Part shown: in pieces, positions 47,058 through 56,339 of the stretch
Numbering within the stretch: the stretch's first letter is position 1
How the letters are laid out: the number at the start of each line of letters is the position of its first letter
Source of the DNA: Segatella maculosa DSM 19339 = JCM 15638
GTDB taxonomy: Bacteria > Bacteroidota > Bacteroidia > Bacteroidales > Bacteroidaceae
Assembly (NCBI RefSeq): GCF_000382385.1
Contig: NZ_KB908326.1
Span: forward strand, 1 to 64,000
Reading direction: 5' to 3'
Length of the DNA: 64,000 nucleotides
Program-made: the position numbers and the translations under genes
The notes under the pieces: model-generated
The model's input: the letters and a program-made list of their open reading frames with translations, nothing else
What the model was told of the DNA's origin: nothing
Databases searched by the model: none

Positions 47058-47816
47058 CTAATCGTTGAACTTTGCCTTGATGAACTCGCGGTTCAAGCGA
47101 GCGATGTTGGCTATCCTTTCGTTCTTAGGACAAACAGCTTCGCAGGCACGCGTATTGGTACAGTTGCCGAACCCCAGCTCGTCCATTCTGGCTACCATTG
47201 ACTTTGCACGCCTTGCAGCCTCGGGTTTGCCTTGAGGAAGGAGGGCCAACTGGCTTACTTTGGAGCTTACAAAGAGCATAGCTGAGCCGTTTTTGCAGGC
47301 AGCAACACAGGCTGCGCAGCCGATACACGTGGCGCAATCCATGGCTTCGTCAGCATTTTCCTTGGCAATAAGAATGGCATTGGCATCTTGAGCCTGCCCC
47401 GTTCGAATGGAAGTGTAGCCTCCGGCCTGAATGATCTTGTCGAAAGCAGACCGGTCAACCATGCAGTCTTTGATGACAGGGAAGCCTGCCGAGCGCCAAG
47501 GTTCTACGGTAATGACATCGCCATCATTGAAACGACGCATGTAGAGCTGGCAGGTTGTGGCGCCACGCTCAGTCTTTCCGTGCGGAGTTCCGTTGATGTA
47601 AAGCGAGCACATACCGCAAATGCCCTCGCGACAGTCGTGGTCGAAGACGAAAGGTTCTTGTCCTTCGGCGATAAGTTCTTCGTTCAAGATGTCGAGCATC
47701 TCAAGGAATGAGGTGTCATCCGGGATATTCTTCATCTCGCGTGTATCGAAATGTCCCTGTTCCTTAGGACCGTTCTGTTTCCAATACTTGATTGTGAATG
47801 ATATGTTCTTTGCCAT
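47058..47816 (-). CDS. frdB: Fumarate reductase/succinate dehydrogenase iron-sulfur subunit
   Basis: Subunit of 252 residues carrying electrons between the flavoprotein and the membrane quinone site. The [2Fe-2S] ligands are in [18 protein letters not shown] with the last Cys in GATTC. The [4Fe-4S]/[3Fe-4S] region is [20 protein letters not shown] and [15 protein letters not shown]. The sequence resembles the Bacteroidetes/epsilon-type enzyme with a single cytochrome b subunit. It lies 6 bp after frdA and is the last gene of the leftward frdC-frdA-frdB operon. In anaerobic Prevotella the complex mainly reduces fumarate to succinate; direction is inferred from physiology of the group. Confidence 0.95.
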   Translation of the reverse strand: MAKNISFTIKYWKQNGPKEQGHFDTREMKNIPDDTSFLEMLDILNEELIAEGQEPFVFDHDCREGICGMCSLYINGTPHGKTERGATTCQLYMRRFNDGDVITVEPWRSAGFPVIKDCMVDRSAFDKIIQAGGYTSIRTGQAQDANAILIAKENADEAMDCATCIGCAACVAACKNGSAMLFVSSKVSQLALLPQGKPEAARRAKSMVARMDELGFGNCTNTRACEAVCPKNERIANIARLNREFIKAKFND

Positions 47817-47822
47817 AATCGT

Positions 47823-49805
47823 TTAATTCTTATAGTTACGTGTTTGTACCTTAATTGCCTCATACTCGAGAGGCTCCTTGATGAGCTCCGGAGCCTTGGT
47901 GTCATCACCTTGATATTCCCAACAACCGACATAGAAGAAGTGTTCGTCGTCGCGCTTAGCCTCTCCTTCTTCGGTCTGATGCTCCTCACGGAAGTGTCCG
48001 CCGCAGCTTTCTTCACGATGCAGTGCATCGTAGGCAACAAGCTCACCCATAAGAATAAAGTCGCGAAGATGGATAGCCTTGTCAAGCTCGATATTGAGTC
48101 CTTCTTTCTTACCGGGTATAAAAAGGTTGGTATTGAACTCTTCACGAAGTGCTTTCAATAGCTTTAATCCTTCTTCAAGTCCCTCCTTAGTGCGTCCCAT
48201 GCCTACGTGTTCCCACATGATATGCCCAAGTTCTTTGTGAATAGAATCAACAGAACGCTTGCCTTGAATGCTCATCAAACGTTCGATTTCAGCACGAACG
48301 GCTTTCTCTGCCTCATCAAACTCGGGACGATCCGTTGGAATTTTGCCCCAAAGTGCCTGATCGGCGAGATAGTTCTGAATGGTGTAAGGCAGAACGAAGT
48401 AGCCGTCGGCCAATCCTTGCATCAAAGCTGATGCACCTAAACGGTTGGCTCCGTGGTCAGAGAAGTTGCACTCGCCGATGGAGAACAGGCCCGGAACGGT
48501 GGTCATCAACTCATAATCGACCCAAATACCACCCATCGTATAGTGAATGGCAGGGAAGATCATCATTGGGTTATAGTATTTCACGCCATTGATTTCGTTG
48601 GCAAGTTCGCCCGGATTAACGTCGGTGATTTCCTCATACATATCGAAGAGGTTGCCATAACGCTGGAGAATAACATCAATACCAAGCCGGTTGATAGACT
48701 CAGAGAAATCGAGGAACACGGCCAAACCGGTGTTATTGACACCGAAACCATGGTCGCAACGCTCCTTAGCTGCACGAGAAGCCACATCACGGGGAACGAG
48801 ATTACCAAATGCAGGATAGCGACGTTCCAAGTAATAGTCGCGATCTTCCTCAGGTATATCCGAGCCTTTCTTCGTGCCGGCCTGCAAAGCTTTCGCATCT
48901 TCAAGTTTCTTTGGAACCCAAATACGCCCATCATTACGCAGCGACTCTGACATCAAGGTCAGCTTGGACTGCTTATCGCCATGCACAGGAATGCAGGTCG
49001 GGTGGATTTGGACATAAGATGGATTGGCCATATAGGCTCCCTTGCGATAGCATTGGATAGCCGCCGTACAGTTACAGCCCATGGCATTGGTCGAAAGGAA
49101 ATAGGCATTACCGTAACCGCCTGTAGCAATGACCACAGCATTGGCCGTAAAGCGTTCGAGTTCGCCCGTAACAAGGTTCTTAGCTATGATACCACGCGCG
49201 TGACCATCAACGATAACGACATCTTCCATTTCGTAACGGGCGAAGAGTTTCACCTTTCCTGCTTGAATCTGTGCACTCAATGAAGAGTAAGCACCCAGCA
49301 GCAATTGTTGGCCTGTCTGCCCTTTGGCATAGAAAGTACGGCTTACTTGTGCTCCACCGAACGAACGGTTGGCCAGCATACCACCGTATTCACGCGCGAA
49401 AGGTACGCCTTGTGCAACGCATTGGTCGATGATGTCGTTTGAAACCTCGGCCAAACGATATACGTTAGCCTCGCGTGCACGATAGTCTCCGCCTTTAACT
49501 GTATCATAGAATAGGCGATAAATCGAGTCGCCGTCATTCTGATAGTTCTTGGCGGCATTGATACCGCCCTGCGCAGCGATAGAGTGTGCGCGACGAGGAG
49601 AGTCTTGTATGCAGAAGTTCAACACGTTGAAGCCCATCTCACCAAGAGAAGCTGCAGCACTTGCACCGGCAAGTCCCGTTCCAACAACGATAACATCCAA
49701 CTTCAATTTATTCTTTGGATTAACCAACCGCTGATGAGCTTTATAGTTAGTCCATTTCTCTGCTACCGGTCCTTCGGGTATTCTGGAATTTAATGTCTTA
49801 GTCAT
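47823..49805 (-). CDS. frdA: Fumarate reductase/succinate dehydrogenase flavoprotein subunit
   Basis: Catalytic subunit of 660 residues. The FAD-binding motif is [21 protein letters not shown] near residue 35-55, and the FAD-linking His is in [18 protein letters not shown]. Active-site sequence includes [25 protein letters not shown] and [17 protein letters not shown]. Near the middle, [21 protein letters not shown] is a standard FAD/substrate motif. Full length for the Bacteroidetes enzyme. It is 38 bp downstream of frdC and 6 bp upstream of frdB. Confidence 0.96.
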   Translation of the reverse strand: MTKTLNSRIPEGPVAEKWTNYKAHQRLVNPKNKLKLDVIVVGTGLAGASAAASLGEMGFNVLNFCIQDSPRRAHSIAAQGGINAAKNYQNDGDSIYRLFYDTVKGGDYRAREANVYRLAEVSNDIIDQCVAQGVPFAREYGGMLANRSFGGAQVSRTFYAKGQTGQQLLLGAYSSLSAQIQAGKVKLFARYEMEDVVIVDGHARGIIAKNLVTGELERFTANAVVIATGGYGNAYFLSTNAMGCNCTAAIQCYRKGAYMANPSYVQIHPTCIPVHGDKQSKLTLMSESLRNDGRIWVPKKLEDAKALQAGTKKGSDIPEEDRDYYLERRYPAFGNLVPRDVASRAAKERCDHGFGVNNTGLAVFLDFSESINRLGIDVILQRYGNLFDMYEEITDVNPGELANEINGVKYYNPMMIFPAIHYTMGGIWVDYELMTTVPGLFSIGECNFSDHGANRLGASALMQGLADGYFVLPYTIQNYLADQALWGKIPTDRPEFDEAEKAVRAEIERLMSIQGKRSVDSIHKELGHIMWEHVGMGRTKEGLEEGLKLLKALREEFNTNLFIPGKKEGLNIELDKAIHLRDFILMGELVAYDALHREESCGGHFREEHQTEEGEAKRDDEHFFYVGCWEYQGDDTKAPELIKEPLEYEAIKVQTRNYKN

Positions 49806-49843
49806 GATTGTTCCGAATTAATTTTTTCATAATTAGATTGCTA

Positions 49844-50530
49844 TTATGCAGCACAACATAAGCTTGGTGCACGACCAAAAGCAAATGCAAGAACTACAAC
49901 AAGAAAAGCGAGCATCAACAATGTTACATAAACAATTCCGATGATCTTCCAACGCTCAAACCACACCTTACCATTGATACCAATGGTCTGCATGGCACTC
50001 CAAAAACCGTGAGAGAGATGGAACCACAGTGCTACAATCCAAATAATGTAAAGAACGACATAGAGTTTGTTCTTGAAAGTTTCCACTATCAGACCAAAAC
50101 CATCGGTAGGTTCAAGTGCAGTGTGCATACCAACAAGCTCTGCAAACATCATGTTGTACCAAAAATTGAAAAGATGAAGTGCAAGCCCTAATAAAACAAT
50201 GATGCCAAGAACAAGCATGTTCTGACTGGCCCACTCTACTTTATCCGGTCTTTCAGTGACAGCATAACGCTCTGCGCCACGAGCACGCCGGTTCTGTGCC
50301 GTTAACAAGAATGCATAAACAATGTGACAAACCGCCAGTGCACCCAAGCCAGCCGTAGCCACAACAGCATACCAATTGGCGCCCAGTAATTTGCAGATCA
50401 TGTTGTAAGCCTCTCCGGAGAAAAGCGCAACAATGTTCATGCAACAGTGGAATGTCATGAATAGAATCAGTGCTATTCCGGTCACGGACATCACTACTTT
50501 TCTACCAATAGATGAATTGATTAACCACAT
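49844..50530 (-). CDS. frdC: Fumarate reductase/succinate dehydrogenase cytochrome b subunit
   Basis: Membrane anchor of 228 residues with five predicted membrane helices, beginning MWLINSSIGRKVVMSVTGIALILFMTFHCCMN. Conserved His residues for heme b lie in the helices (for example FMTFHCCMN, LAVCHIVYA and LWFHLSHGFWSA). The single large anchor matches the diheme type B succinate:quinone oxidoreductases. First gene of the operon, with a promoter at 50683-50713 and a leader of about 145 bases. Confidence 0.94.
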   Translation of the reverse strand: MWLINSSIGRKVVMSVTGIALILFMTFHCCMNIVALFSGEAYNMICKLLGANWYAVVATAGLGALAVCHIVYAFLLTAQNRRARGAERYAVTERPDKVEWASQNMLVLGIIVLLGLALHLFNFWYNMMFAELVGMHTALEPTDGFGLIVETFKNKLYVVLYIIWIVALWFHLSHGFWSAMQTIGINGKVWFERWKIIGIVYVTLLMLAFLVVVLAFAFGRAPSLCCAA

Positions 50531-50682
50531 AAATGATTGATTTTTAATTATTTAACTACTTAAAATATAATCGGATTATTTTATAATCTTGAGCGCACAA
50601 ATAGAAAAATCATCTTCCTTAATACCTTATATTAGGTAGGACATACCTTTATGAAGGGTAAATTATCCCCTAAAATACAGTG

Positions 50683-50713
50683 CAAAAATACTATATTTTA
50701 GTGATAATTCAAA
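50683..50713 (-). promoter_or_regulatory. Promoter of the frdCAB operon
   Basis: Read leftward: TTTG at -33 (50710-50713), a 19-bp spacer and TATTTTTG at -7 (50683-50690); both boxes fully match consensus. The start of transcription would be about 145 bases before frdC. The boxes overlap an 8-bp inverted pair (CTAAAATA 50670-50677, TATTTTAG 50694-50701). Confidence 0.65.
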
Positions 50714-50744
50714 GCGATTTCATAAAAAATCCAATTTAATTTCT

Positions 50745-50752
50745 TACTTTTG
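50745..50752 (+). promoter_or_regulatory. Promoter -7 box of mnmG
   Basis: TACTTTTG fully matches TAnnTTTG, 25 bp before the mnmG ATG. The -33 region has only TTTC (50718-50721) at a long spacing. It is divergent from the frd promoter, about 30 bp apart. Confidence 0.5.
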
Positions 50753-50777
50753 CGAAAAATATACATACAGAATTCAC

Positions 50778-52652
50778 ATGCTTTTTAATTATGATGTAAT
50801 TGTTATCGGGGGCGGTCATGCCGGATGTGAAGCTGCGACAGCTTCTGCGAAAATGGGAGCTCATACATGTTTGATAACAATGGACATGAATAAGATAGGT
50901 CAAATGAGCTGTAATCCGGCAATAGGTGGGATTGCAAAGGGCCAAATCGTTAGAGAGATAGATGCTTTAGGCGGTCAAATGGGAATAATAACAGACAGAA
51001 CAGCAATTCAATTCCGAATGCTGAACATCGGAAAAGGCCCTGCCGTATGGAGTCCACGAGCACAATGTGATAGAGAAAAGTATATTTGGGAATGGCGTTC
51101 CACACTTGATTGTACCGAAAATCTCGACATTTGGCAAGACCAAGCTAACGAACTTATTGTTAAAAACAACGAAGCTATAGGCATAAAAACCATCTGGGGT
51201 GCCGAATTCCACGCAAAAAGCATCGTTATTACCGCAGGAACGTTTCTTAACGGACTGATGCATATAGGAAAGAAAATGATTGAAGGCGGGCGCTGTGCAG
51301 AACCTGCGGTCCATCACTTCACAGAAAGCATTACACGTTGGGGCATTCGGGCCGCCCGAATGAAGACAGGGACCCCGGTAAGAATTGATAAACGAAGTGT
51401 ACATTTTGAAGATATGGAAGAACAACAAGGGGATTCCGACTTCCATCAGTTCAGCTATATGACGAGTGAACAGAGAAAACTCCGCCAATTACCCTGTTGG
51501 ACAACCTATACTAATAGTAATGTACACGATGTTTTACAGAAAGGACTCCTATATTCTCCCCTTTTCAACGGACAAATTCAAAGCACGGGTCCACGTTATT
51601 GTCCATCAATCGAAACAAAACTGATAACATTCCCTGAGAAAGAACAACATCCTTTGTTCCTTGAACCGGAAGGAGAAAACACCAATGAAATGTATTTGAA
51701 CGGCTTTTCATCGAGTATGCCGATGGAAATTCAATTAAATGCTATTCATCAGATACCAGCATTGCGCGAAGCCAAAATATATCGTCCCGGCTATGCCATT
51801 GAATATGATTACTTCGACCCCACACAATTAAAACATTCGTTGGAATCTAAGGTTCTAAACGGATTGTTTTTTGCTGGCCAAGTAAATGGAACCACTGGAT
51901 ATGAAGAGGCTGGCGGCCAAGGAATCGCTGCCGGTATCAATGCAGCTATACATTGTAGCGGTGGGAAACCCTTCATTATGCAAAGAGATCAAAGCTATAT
52001 TGGGGTTCTTATTGACGATTTAACCACCAAAGGTGTAGACGAGCCCTATCGAATGTTTACCTCTCGGGCGGAATACCGTATTCTTTTGCGTCAGGACGAT
52101 GCAGATACACGTCTCACAGAAATGGCATATAACATAGGAATAGCCAAACGTGACCGTTATGATTGGTGGCTACAAAAGGAAGAGACCATTAAGCGTTTGA
52201 TTTGTTTTTGTATGGAATATCCTATCAAACCAAAAGAAATCAATCCCAGATTAGAAGCATTAGGAACAACACCTCTCCGTGCCGGGTGTAAACTTTCGGA
52301 CCTAATCGCACGTCCTCAGCTATCACTTCAAAATCTATCTGACAGTATTCCTGCACTTAAAAGAGCTATGAATCTACCAGAAAACAGAAAAGAAGAAATT
52401 GCAGAAGCAGCAGAGATTCGGATAAAATACAAAGGATATATCGAACGAGAAAAAGCTATCGCCGACAAGATGCACAGATTAGAGAACATCAAAATCAAGG
52501 GACGTTTCAGATACAAAGAGCTACATGAGATTTCAACAGAGGGAAGACAGAAACTTGAAAAGATTAATCCAGAGACATTAGCACAAGCAAGCAGAATTCC
52601 CGGAGTATCTCCAAGTGACATTAATGTACTCTTAATACTATTAGGACGCTAA
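50778..52652 (+). CDS. mnmG: tRNA uridine-5-carboxymethylaminomethyl modification enzyme MnmG (GidA)
   Basis: FAD-dependent enzyme of 624 residues that, with MnmE, modifies the wobble uridine of certain tRNAs. The N-terminal FAD motif YDVIVIGGGHAGCEAATASAKMG starts at residue 5. Other signature sequences are MSCNPAIGGIAKGQIVREIDALGG, GGRCAEPAVHHFTES and GTFLNGLMHIG. The NAD-binding and C-terminal helical domains are complete (LNALPQIL-like end: RIPGVSPSDINVLLILLGR). Full length. mnmG is often close to the replication origin in bacteria, consistent with the two parS-like sites just downstream. Confidence 0.97.
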   Translation: MLFNYDVIVIGGGHAGCEAATASAKMGAHTCLITMDMNKIGQMSCNPAIGGIAKGQIVREIDALGGQMGIITDRTAIQFRMLNIGKGPAVWSPRAQCDREKYIWEWRSTLDCTENLDIWQDQANELIVKNNEAIGIKTIWGAEFHAKSIVITAGTFLNGLMHIGKKMIEGGRCAEPAVHHFTESITRWGIRAARMKTGTPVRIDKRSVHFEDMEEQQGDSDFHQFSYMTSEQRKLRQLPCWTTYTNSNVHDVLQKGLLYSPLFNGQIQSTGPRYCPSIETKLITFPEKEQHPLFLEPEGENTNEMYLNGFSSSMPMEIQLNAIHQIPALREAKIYRPGYAIEYDYFDPTQLKHSLESKVLNGLFFAGQVNGTTGYEEAGGQGIAAGINAAIHCSGGKPFIMQRDQSYIGVLIDDLTTKGVDEPYRMFTSRAEYRILLRQDDADTRLTEMAYNIGIAKRDRYDWWLQKEETIKRLICFCMEYPIKPKEINPRLEALGTTPLRAGCKLSDLIARPQLSLQNLSDSIPALKRAMNLPENRKEEIAEAAEIRIKYKGYIEREKAIADKMHRLENIKIKGRFRYKELHEISTEGRQKLEKINPETLAQASRIPGVSPSDINVLLILLGR

Positions 52653-52696
52653 ACATTTTCAACAAGAATAAAAGTAAGATTGATATGCAATAATTG

Positions 52697-52712
52697 CGTT
52701 TCACGTGAAACC
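52697..52712. promoter_or_regulatory. parS-like ParB-binding site 1
   Basis: The 14-bp palindrome GTTTCACGTGAAAC (52698-52711) is perfect; the 16-mer matches the parS consensus TGTTTCACGTGAAACA at 14 of 16 positions, differing only at the outermost bases. It lies between mnmG and apt. parS sites bind ParB and nucleate chromosome-origin segregation complexes. Chance occurrence of a perfect 14-mer in 64 kb is very unlikely, and there are two. Confidence 0.85.
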
Positions 52713-52817
52713 GAACAACAAATAAAACTCTGATATAATGAAAATTAGACATTCACAAAATGCTTAAAGCAGCAGAACTAACAGAAGACAAAACAAAAAA
52801 AATAATAAAAATAGAAC

Positions 52818-53348
52818 ATGAACAATCAATTATTATTAGACCATCTGCGTTGCATTCCGGATTGGCCAATTAAAGGTGTCAACTTTAGAGACGTTACCAC
52901 CTTATTTAAAAGCCCGGAAGCCTTAAACGAAATCACTAACGAGATGTTTGAACTTTATAAAGACAAAAAGATAACAAAAATCGTTGGGATAGAAAGCCGA
53001 GGCTTTGTCATGTCCTCAGCTGTTGCAGTTAAATTAGGTGCAGGCATTGTATTGTGTAGAAAACCCGGTAAGTTACCTTGTGAAACCGTTCAAGAAAGTT
53101 ATGCTAAAGAGTACGGAATAGACACTATCGAAATTCATAAAGATGCCATAAGTGAGAAAGACACCATTCTTCTCCACGACGATTTACTTGCAACAGGAGG
53201 CACGATGAAGGCCGCATGTAACCTTGTTAAGAAGTTCCACCCAAAGAAAATCTATTGCAATTTCATTATAGAACTTTCTTCAGAATTCCCGAATAGCCGA
53301 GAGCTCTTTGACAAAGATGTAGAAATAACATCATTGTTGAAGTTCTAG
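52818..53348 (+). CDS. apt: Adenine phosphoribosyltransferase
   Basis: Purine-salvage enzyme of 176 residues forming AMP from adenine and PRPP. Begins MNNQLLLDHLRCIPDWPIKGVNFRDVTTLF. The PRPP loop is TILLHDDLLATGGTMKAA (near residue 120-135), and KIVGIESRGFVMSSAVAVKLGAG is the family substrate-binding segment. Full length. It is flanked on both sides by parS-like sites and lies in a rightward run mnmG, apt, uvrC, dtd, mazG-like, deoC, an order I know as common in Bacteroidetes. Confidence 0.95.
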   Translation: MNNQLLLDHLRCIPDWPIKGVNFRDVTTLFKSPEALNEITNEMFELYKDKKITKIVGIESRGFVMSSAVAVKLGAGIVLCRKPGKLPCETVQESYAKEYGIDTIEIHKDAISEKDTILLHDDLLATGGTMKAACNLVKKFHPKKIYCNFIIELSSEFPNSRELFDKDVEITSLLKF

Positions 53349-53365
53349 GAAGCACAAATCACTCC

Positions 53366-53381
53366 CGTTTCACGTGAAACA
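53366..53381. promoter_or_regulatory. parS-like ParB-binding site 2
   Basis: Perfect 14-bp core GTTTCACGTGAAAC at 53367-53380; the 16-mer matches TGTTTCACGTGAAACA at 15 of 16 positions. It lies between apt and uvrC, 669 bp from site 1. Confidence 0.87.
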
Positions 53382-53422
53382 AGATTTTAATCTTCCCTTT
53401 TATATAAAGGAAATGCACAGGT

Positions 53423-55270
53423 ATGACATACGAAGAAAACGAAAAAAGGCTGGCCTATTTGAAGAACATCGTACTCAATATGCCTGACAAACCGGGCAGT
53501 TATCAGTTTTATGATGAGGAACACATTATTATATATGTGGGCAAGGCCAAGCGACTTAAACAGCGAGTCTCTTCTTACTTCCATAAAGAAGTGGACCGAT
53601 TTAAGACAAAAGTGCTGGTATCTAAAATCCGAGACATCAGCTATACGGTCGTCAATACAGAGGAAGATGCACTCCTACTTGAGAACAGTTTGATCAAAAA
53701 ATACAATCCACGGTACAACGTTTTACTTAAGGATGGAAAGACATATCCAAGTATTTGCATCACCAACGAATACTTTCCGCGGATATTTAAGACCCGAACT
53801 ATCAACAAAAATTATGGAACTTACTATGGCCCCTTCCCACATATCGGAAGCATGAATGCCATTCTTGACATCATCAAACAGCTTTACAAGCCACGTACCT
53901 GCCACCAACCTATTACAAAAGAAGGCATACAACAAGGTAAATACAAGCCGTGTTTAGAATACCATATCCACAATTGTGATGCTCCATGTATCAGCAAACA
54001 GAGTTATGAAGACTATCAGGAGAACATGAATCAAGCTCGCGAAATCCTCAAAGGAAACACACGTGAGGTCGGAAAACGACTTTATGAGCTAATGATAAAG
54101 AATGCCGAATGCCTGAAATTTGAGGTTGCACAAGATCTAAAAAGAAAGATATCACTACTCAATGACTTTGTTTCTAAGAGCGAAGTCGTCAGTCACACGA
54201 TTGACGATGTGGACGTATTCACCATCGTAGATGACGACAATAGGCGGAATGCCTACATTAATTATATACACGTTCGCAAGGGAACCATCAACCAAAGCTT
54301 CACATTCGAGTATAAAAGAAAGCTGGAAGAGAGTGACGAAGAACTCTTGATTACGGCCATACCCGATATAAGAGAGCGCTTCAACAGCCGTGCCAAAGAA
54401 ATCATTGTACCGTTTGATATGGAGTGGAGAATGAAAGATGCAGACTTCATTATCCCTAAGAAAGGTGACAAAAAACACCTTCTTGAACTCTCAGAAATGA
54501 ACGGGAAGCAATACAAGTTCGACCGTTTGAAACAGGCAGAGAAGCTCAATCCCGAGCAAAGACAGACCCGATTGATGAAGGAACTGCAAAACAAACTTAA
54601 ACTTCCCAAGCTACCTTATCACATAGAATGCTTCGACAACAGCAACATTTCGGGCACAGATGCCGTGGCAGGCTGCATTGTTTACAAGAAAATGAAGCCC
54701 TCTCGCAAGGACTATCGCAAGTATAATATCAAGACAGTTACGGGACCTGATGACTATGCCTCCATGCAAGAAGTCGTCCGTCGCCGCTATAGTCGCATGT
54801 TAAAAGAGCAGCAACCCCTGCCCGACCTCATCATTACCGACGGAGGAAAAGGACAAATGGACGTCGTCAGAGCTGTTATTGAAGGCGAACTCCACCTTGA
54901 TATCCCCATTGCCGGACTCGCTAAAGACAATCGCCACCGCACGAACGAACTGCTTTACGGCCAACCTCCGCAGACCATCGGACTCGATATAAAGAGCGAA
55001 CTCTTTAAGGTGCTCACCCAAATACAAGACGAAGTGCACCGCTACGCCATCACTTTCCATCGCAACAAACGCTCAAAACACGCACTACATAGCGAACTTG
55101 ACGACATCAAAGGACTCGGTCCGAAAGGCAAAGAGGCTTTGTTAAAGCAACTAAAGAGCGTAAAACAGATACAAGCAGCTGATAATCAAAGCATTATATC
55201 TATATTAGGAAAGGTCAAAGGCAGCCTCGTTTATCAACATTTTCACCCGGAAACAGCCGAAACAAAATAA
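53423..55270 (+). CDS. uvrC: Excinuclease ABC subunit C
   Basis: Nucleotide-excision-repair nuclease of 615 residues that cuts on both sides of a lesion bound by UvrAB. GIY-YIG domain at the N-terminus (KPGSYQFYDEEHIIIYVGKAKRLKQRVSSYF), a UvrB-interacting UVR segment (about 205-240), the RNase-H-like nuclease domain (HIECFDNSNISGTDAVAG, near residue 400; LIITDGGKGQMD) and tandem helix-hairpin-helix motifs at the end (LDDIKGLGPKGKEALLKQLKSVKQI). Full length. Starts 75 bp after apt and is followed by dtd after 19 bp. Confidence 0.97.
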   Translation: MTYEENEKRLAYLKNIVLNMPDKPGSYQFYDEEHIIIYVGKAKRLKQRVSSYFHKEVDRFKTKVLVSKIRDISYTVVNTEEDALLLENSLIKKYNPRYNVLLKDGKTYPSICITNEYFPRIFKTRTINKNYGTYYGPFPHIGSMNAILDIIKQLYKPRTCHQPITKEGIQQGKYKPCLEYHIHNCDAPCISKQSYEDYQENMNQAREILKGNTREVGKRLYELMIKNAECLKFEVAQDLKRKISLLNDFVSKSEVVSHTIDDVDVFTIVDDDNRRNAYINYIHVRKGTINQSFTFEYKRKLEESDEELLITAIPDIRERFNSRAKEIIVPFDMEWRMKDADFIIPKKGDKKHLLELSEMNGKQYKFDRLKQAEKLNPEQRQTRLMKELQNKLKLPKLPYHIECFDNSNISGTDAVAGCIVYKKMKPSRKDYRKYNIKTVTGPDDYASMQEVVRRRYSRMLKEQQPLPDLIITDGGKGQMDVVRAVIEGELHLDIPIAGLAKDNRHRTNELLYGQPPQTIGLDIKSELFKVLTQIQDEVHRYAITFHRNKRSKHALHSELDDIKGLGPKGKEALLKQLKSVKQIQAADNQSIISILGKVKGSLVYQHFHPETAETK

Positions 55271-55289
55271 TTTTTAGTATATTTGCCCT

Positions 55290-55742
55290 ATGAGAATCGT
55301 CATTCAACGTACCACCAACGCCTCCGTAACCATCGACAATCAGGTCACGGCAGCTATCGGTAAGGGCTACGTTATCTTGGTCGGTATCGAGCAAAACGAC
55401 ACAAAAGACGACGCCAACTGGCTGATTCACAAAATAATAGGCCTTAGGATCTTCGACGATGAACAAGGTGTTATGAACCTATCCATCATGGATATACAAG
55501 GCGAAATCCTTGTCGTTTCGCAGTTCACCCTGCTTGCAAGCTACAAAAAAGGCAACAGACCGTCATGGATTCGGGCCGCAACACACGACATATCCGTGCC
55601 ACTCTACAACTTTTTCTGTACCGAACTGTCTGCCCAACTCGGCCGAAACGTCGCCACAGGAAGCTTTGGAGCCGACATGAAAGTGACACTCATCAACGAC
55701 GGTCCCGTCACGATTTGCATGGACAGTAAGGCGAGAGAGTAG
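55290..55742 (+). CDS. dtd: D-aminoacyl-tRNA deacylase
   Basis: Enzyme of 150 residues that hydrolyses D-amino acids mis-attached to tRNA. Begins MRIVIQRTTNASVTIDN and contains the family motifs SQFTLLASYKKGNRPSW and, near the C-terminus, NDGPVTICMDSK (the Gly-Pro motif of the active site). The GANM-like FGADMKVTLINDGPVT segment is intact. Full length. It lies 19 bp after uvrC and is followed at once by a GC-rich hairpin (55744-55786). Confidence 0.95.
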   Translation: MRIVIQRTTNASVTIDNQVTAAIGKGYVILVGIEQNDTKDDANWLIHKIIGLRIFDDEQGVMNLSIMDIQGEILVVSQFTLLASYKKGNRPSWIRAATHDISVPLYNFFCTELSAQLGRNVATGSFGADMKVTLINDGPVTICMDSKARE

Positions 55743-55743
55743 G

Positions 55744-55786
55744 CTTCTCCCCCTATCTCGCCCCGAAAAGGGAGGAGAATAATATG
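55744..55786 (+). terminator. Post-stop hairpin (family C) after dtd
   Basis: GCTTCTCCCCCTATCTCGCC, then CCGAAAAGGGAGGAGAATAA, directly after the dtd stop. A weaker version of the hairpins after upp, xyn10C and the polyprenyl synthase gene, in the same gene-relative orientation. Termination is inferred. Confidence 0.4.
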
Positions 55787-55929
55787 ATTTTTCCAATGGA
55801 AATGAAAGATAAATAATAAAAGAAGCGAACGGATATCCCATTTATTTGGAAACGATATCAAACTTATAAAAGTCACAATAAACGAGTATAAAACCATAAA
55901 ATAACCTCAAGTTAGCAAGCATATCACTC

Positions 55930-55975
55930 CCTTTTCTCTCCAGAAAGGGGCTGAGAGTGAAGCTATTTAAGGCGA
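55930..55975 (-). repeat. Family C hairpin, isolated copy upstream of mazG-like gene
   Basis: Read leftward it resembles the other members (CACTCTCAGCCCCTTTCTGG, then AGAGAAAAGGGAGTG), but no leftward gene ends here. The rest of the 254-bp gap 55743-55996 is AT-rich with no other feature visible. Confidence 0.45.
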
Positions 55976-55996
55976 GGTATTTTATATTACACCACT

Positions 55997-56320
55997 ATGA
56001 CCCTTAAAGAAGCACAGCAATCCGTCGACGAATGGATTAAAACTTATGGCGTACGCTACTTCAATGAGCTCACAAACATGGCGTGCCTCACCGAAGAAGT
56101 GGGCGAACTGGCACGCGTCATCGCCCGAAAATACGGCGAACAAAGCTTCAAAACGGGTGAGAAAGCCAACCTTGGTGAAGAAATGGCCGACGTACTTTGG
56201 GTGCTCATCTGCCTTGCCAACCAAACCGGAGTGGACCTCACGACCGAACTACAAAAGAGTTTTGACAAGAAAACCTTGCGCGATCACGACCGCCATCTGA
56301 ACAACAATAAGCTGAAATAA
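55997..56320 (+). CDS. MazG-like nucleotide pyrophosphohydrolase
   Basis: Small protein of 107 residues of the all-alpha NTP pyrophosphatase superfamily, which hydrolyses NTPs to NMP and pyrophosphate. The metal-binding acidic motifs are visible: CLTEEVGELARVIARKYGE and, about 25 residues later, LGEEMADVLWVLICLANQTGVDL. A single MazG domain, so closer to the short RS21-C6/YpjD type than to full-length MazG. It sits 19 bp before deoC in the uvrC-dtd-deoC cluster. Substrate preference cannot be read from the sequence. Confidence 0.9.
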   Translation: MTLKEAQQSVDEWIKTYGVRYFNELTNMACLTEEVGELARVIARKYGEQSFKTGEKANLGEEMADVLWVLICLANQTGVDLTTELQKSFDKKTLRDHDRHLNNNKLK

Positions 56321-56339
56321 CAATCAATCAACACACAAT

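Noticed and set aside
50531..50777. Replication origin beside mnmG
   Set aside because: The gap is AT-rich, but I saw no DnaA box (TTATCCACA) in it or nearby; the parS sites suggest origin proximity only.
52738..52857. Small frames (9 and 37 codons) before apt
   Set aside because: They overlap the apt start or are extremely short, with no promoter or recognisable sequence.
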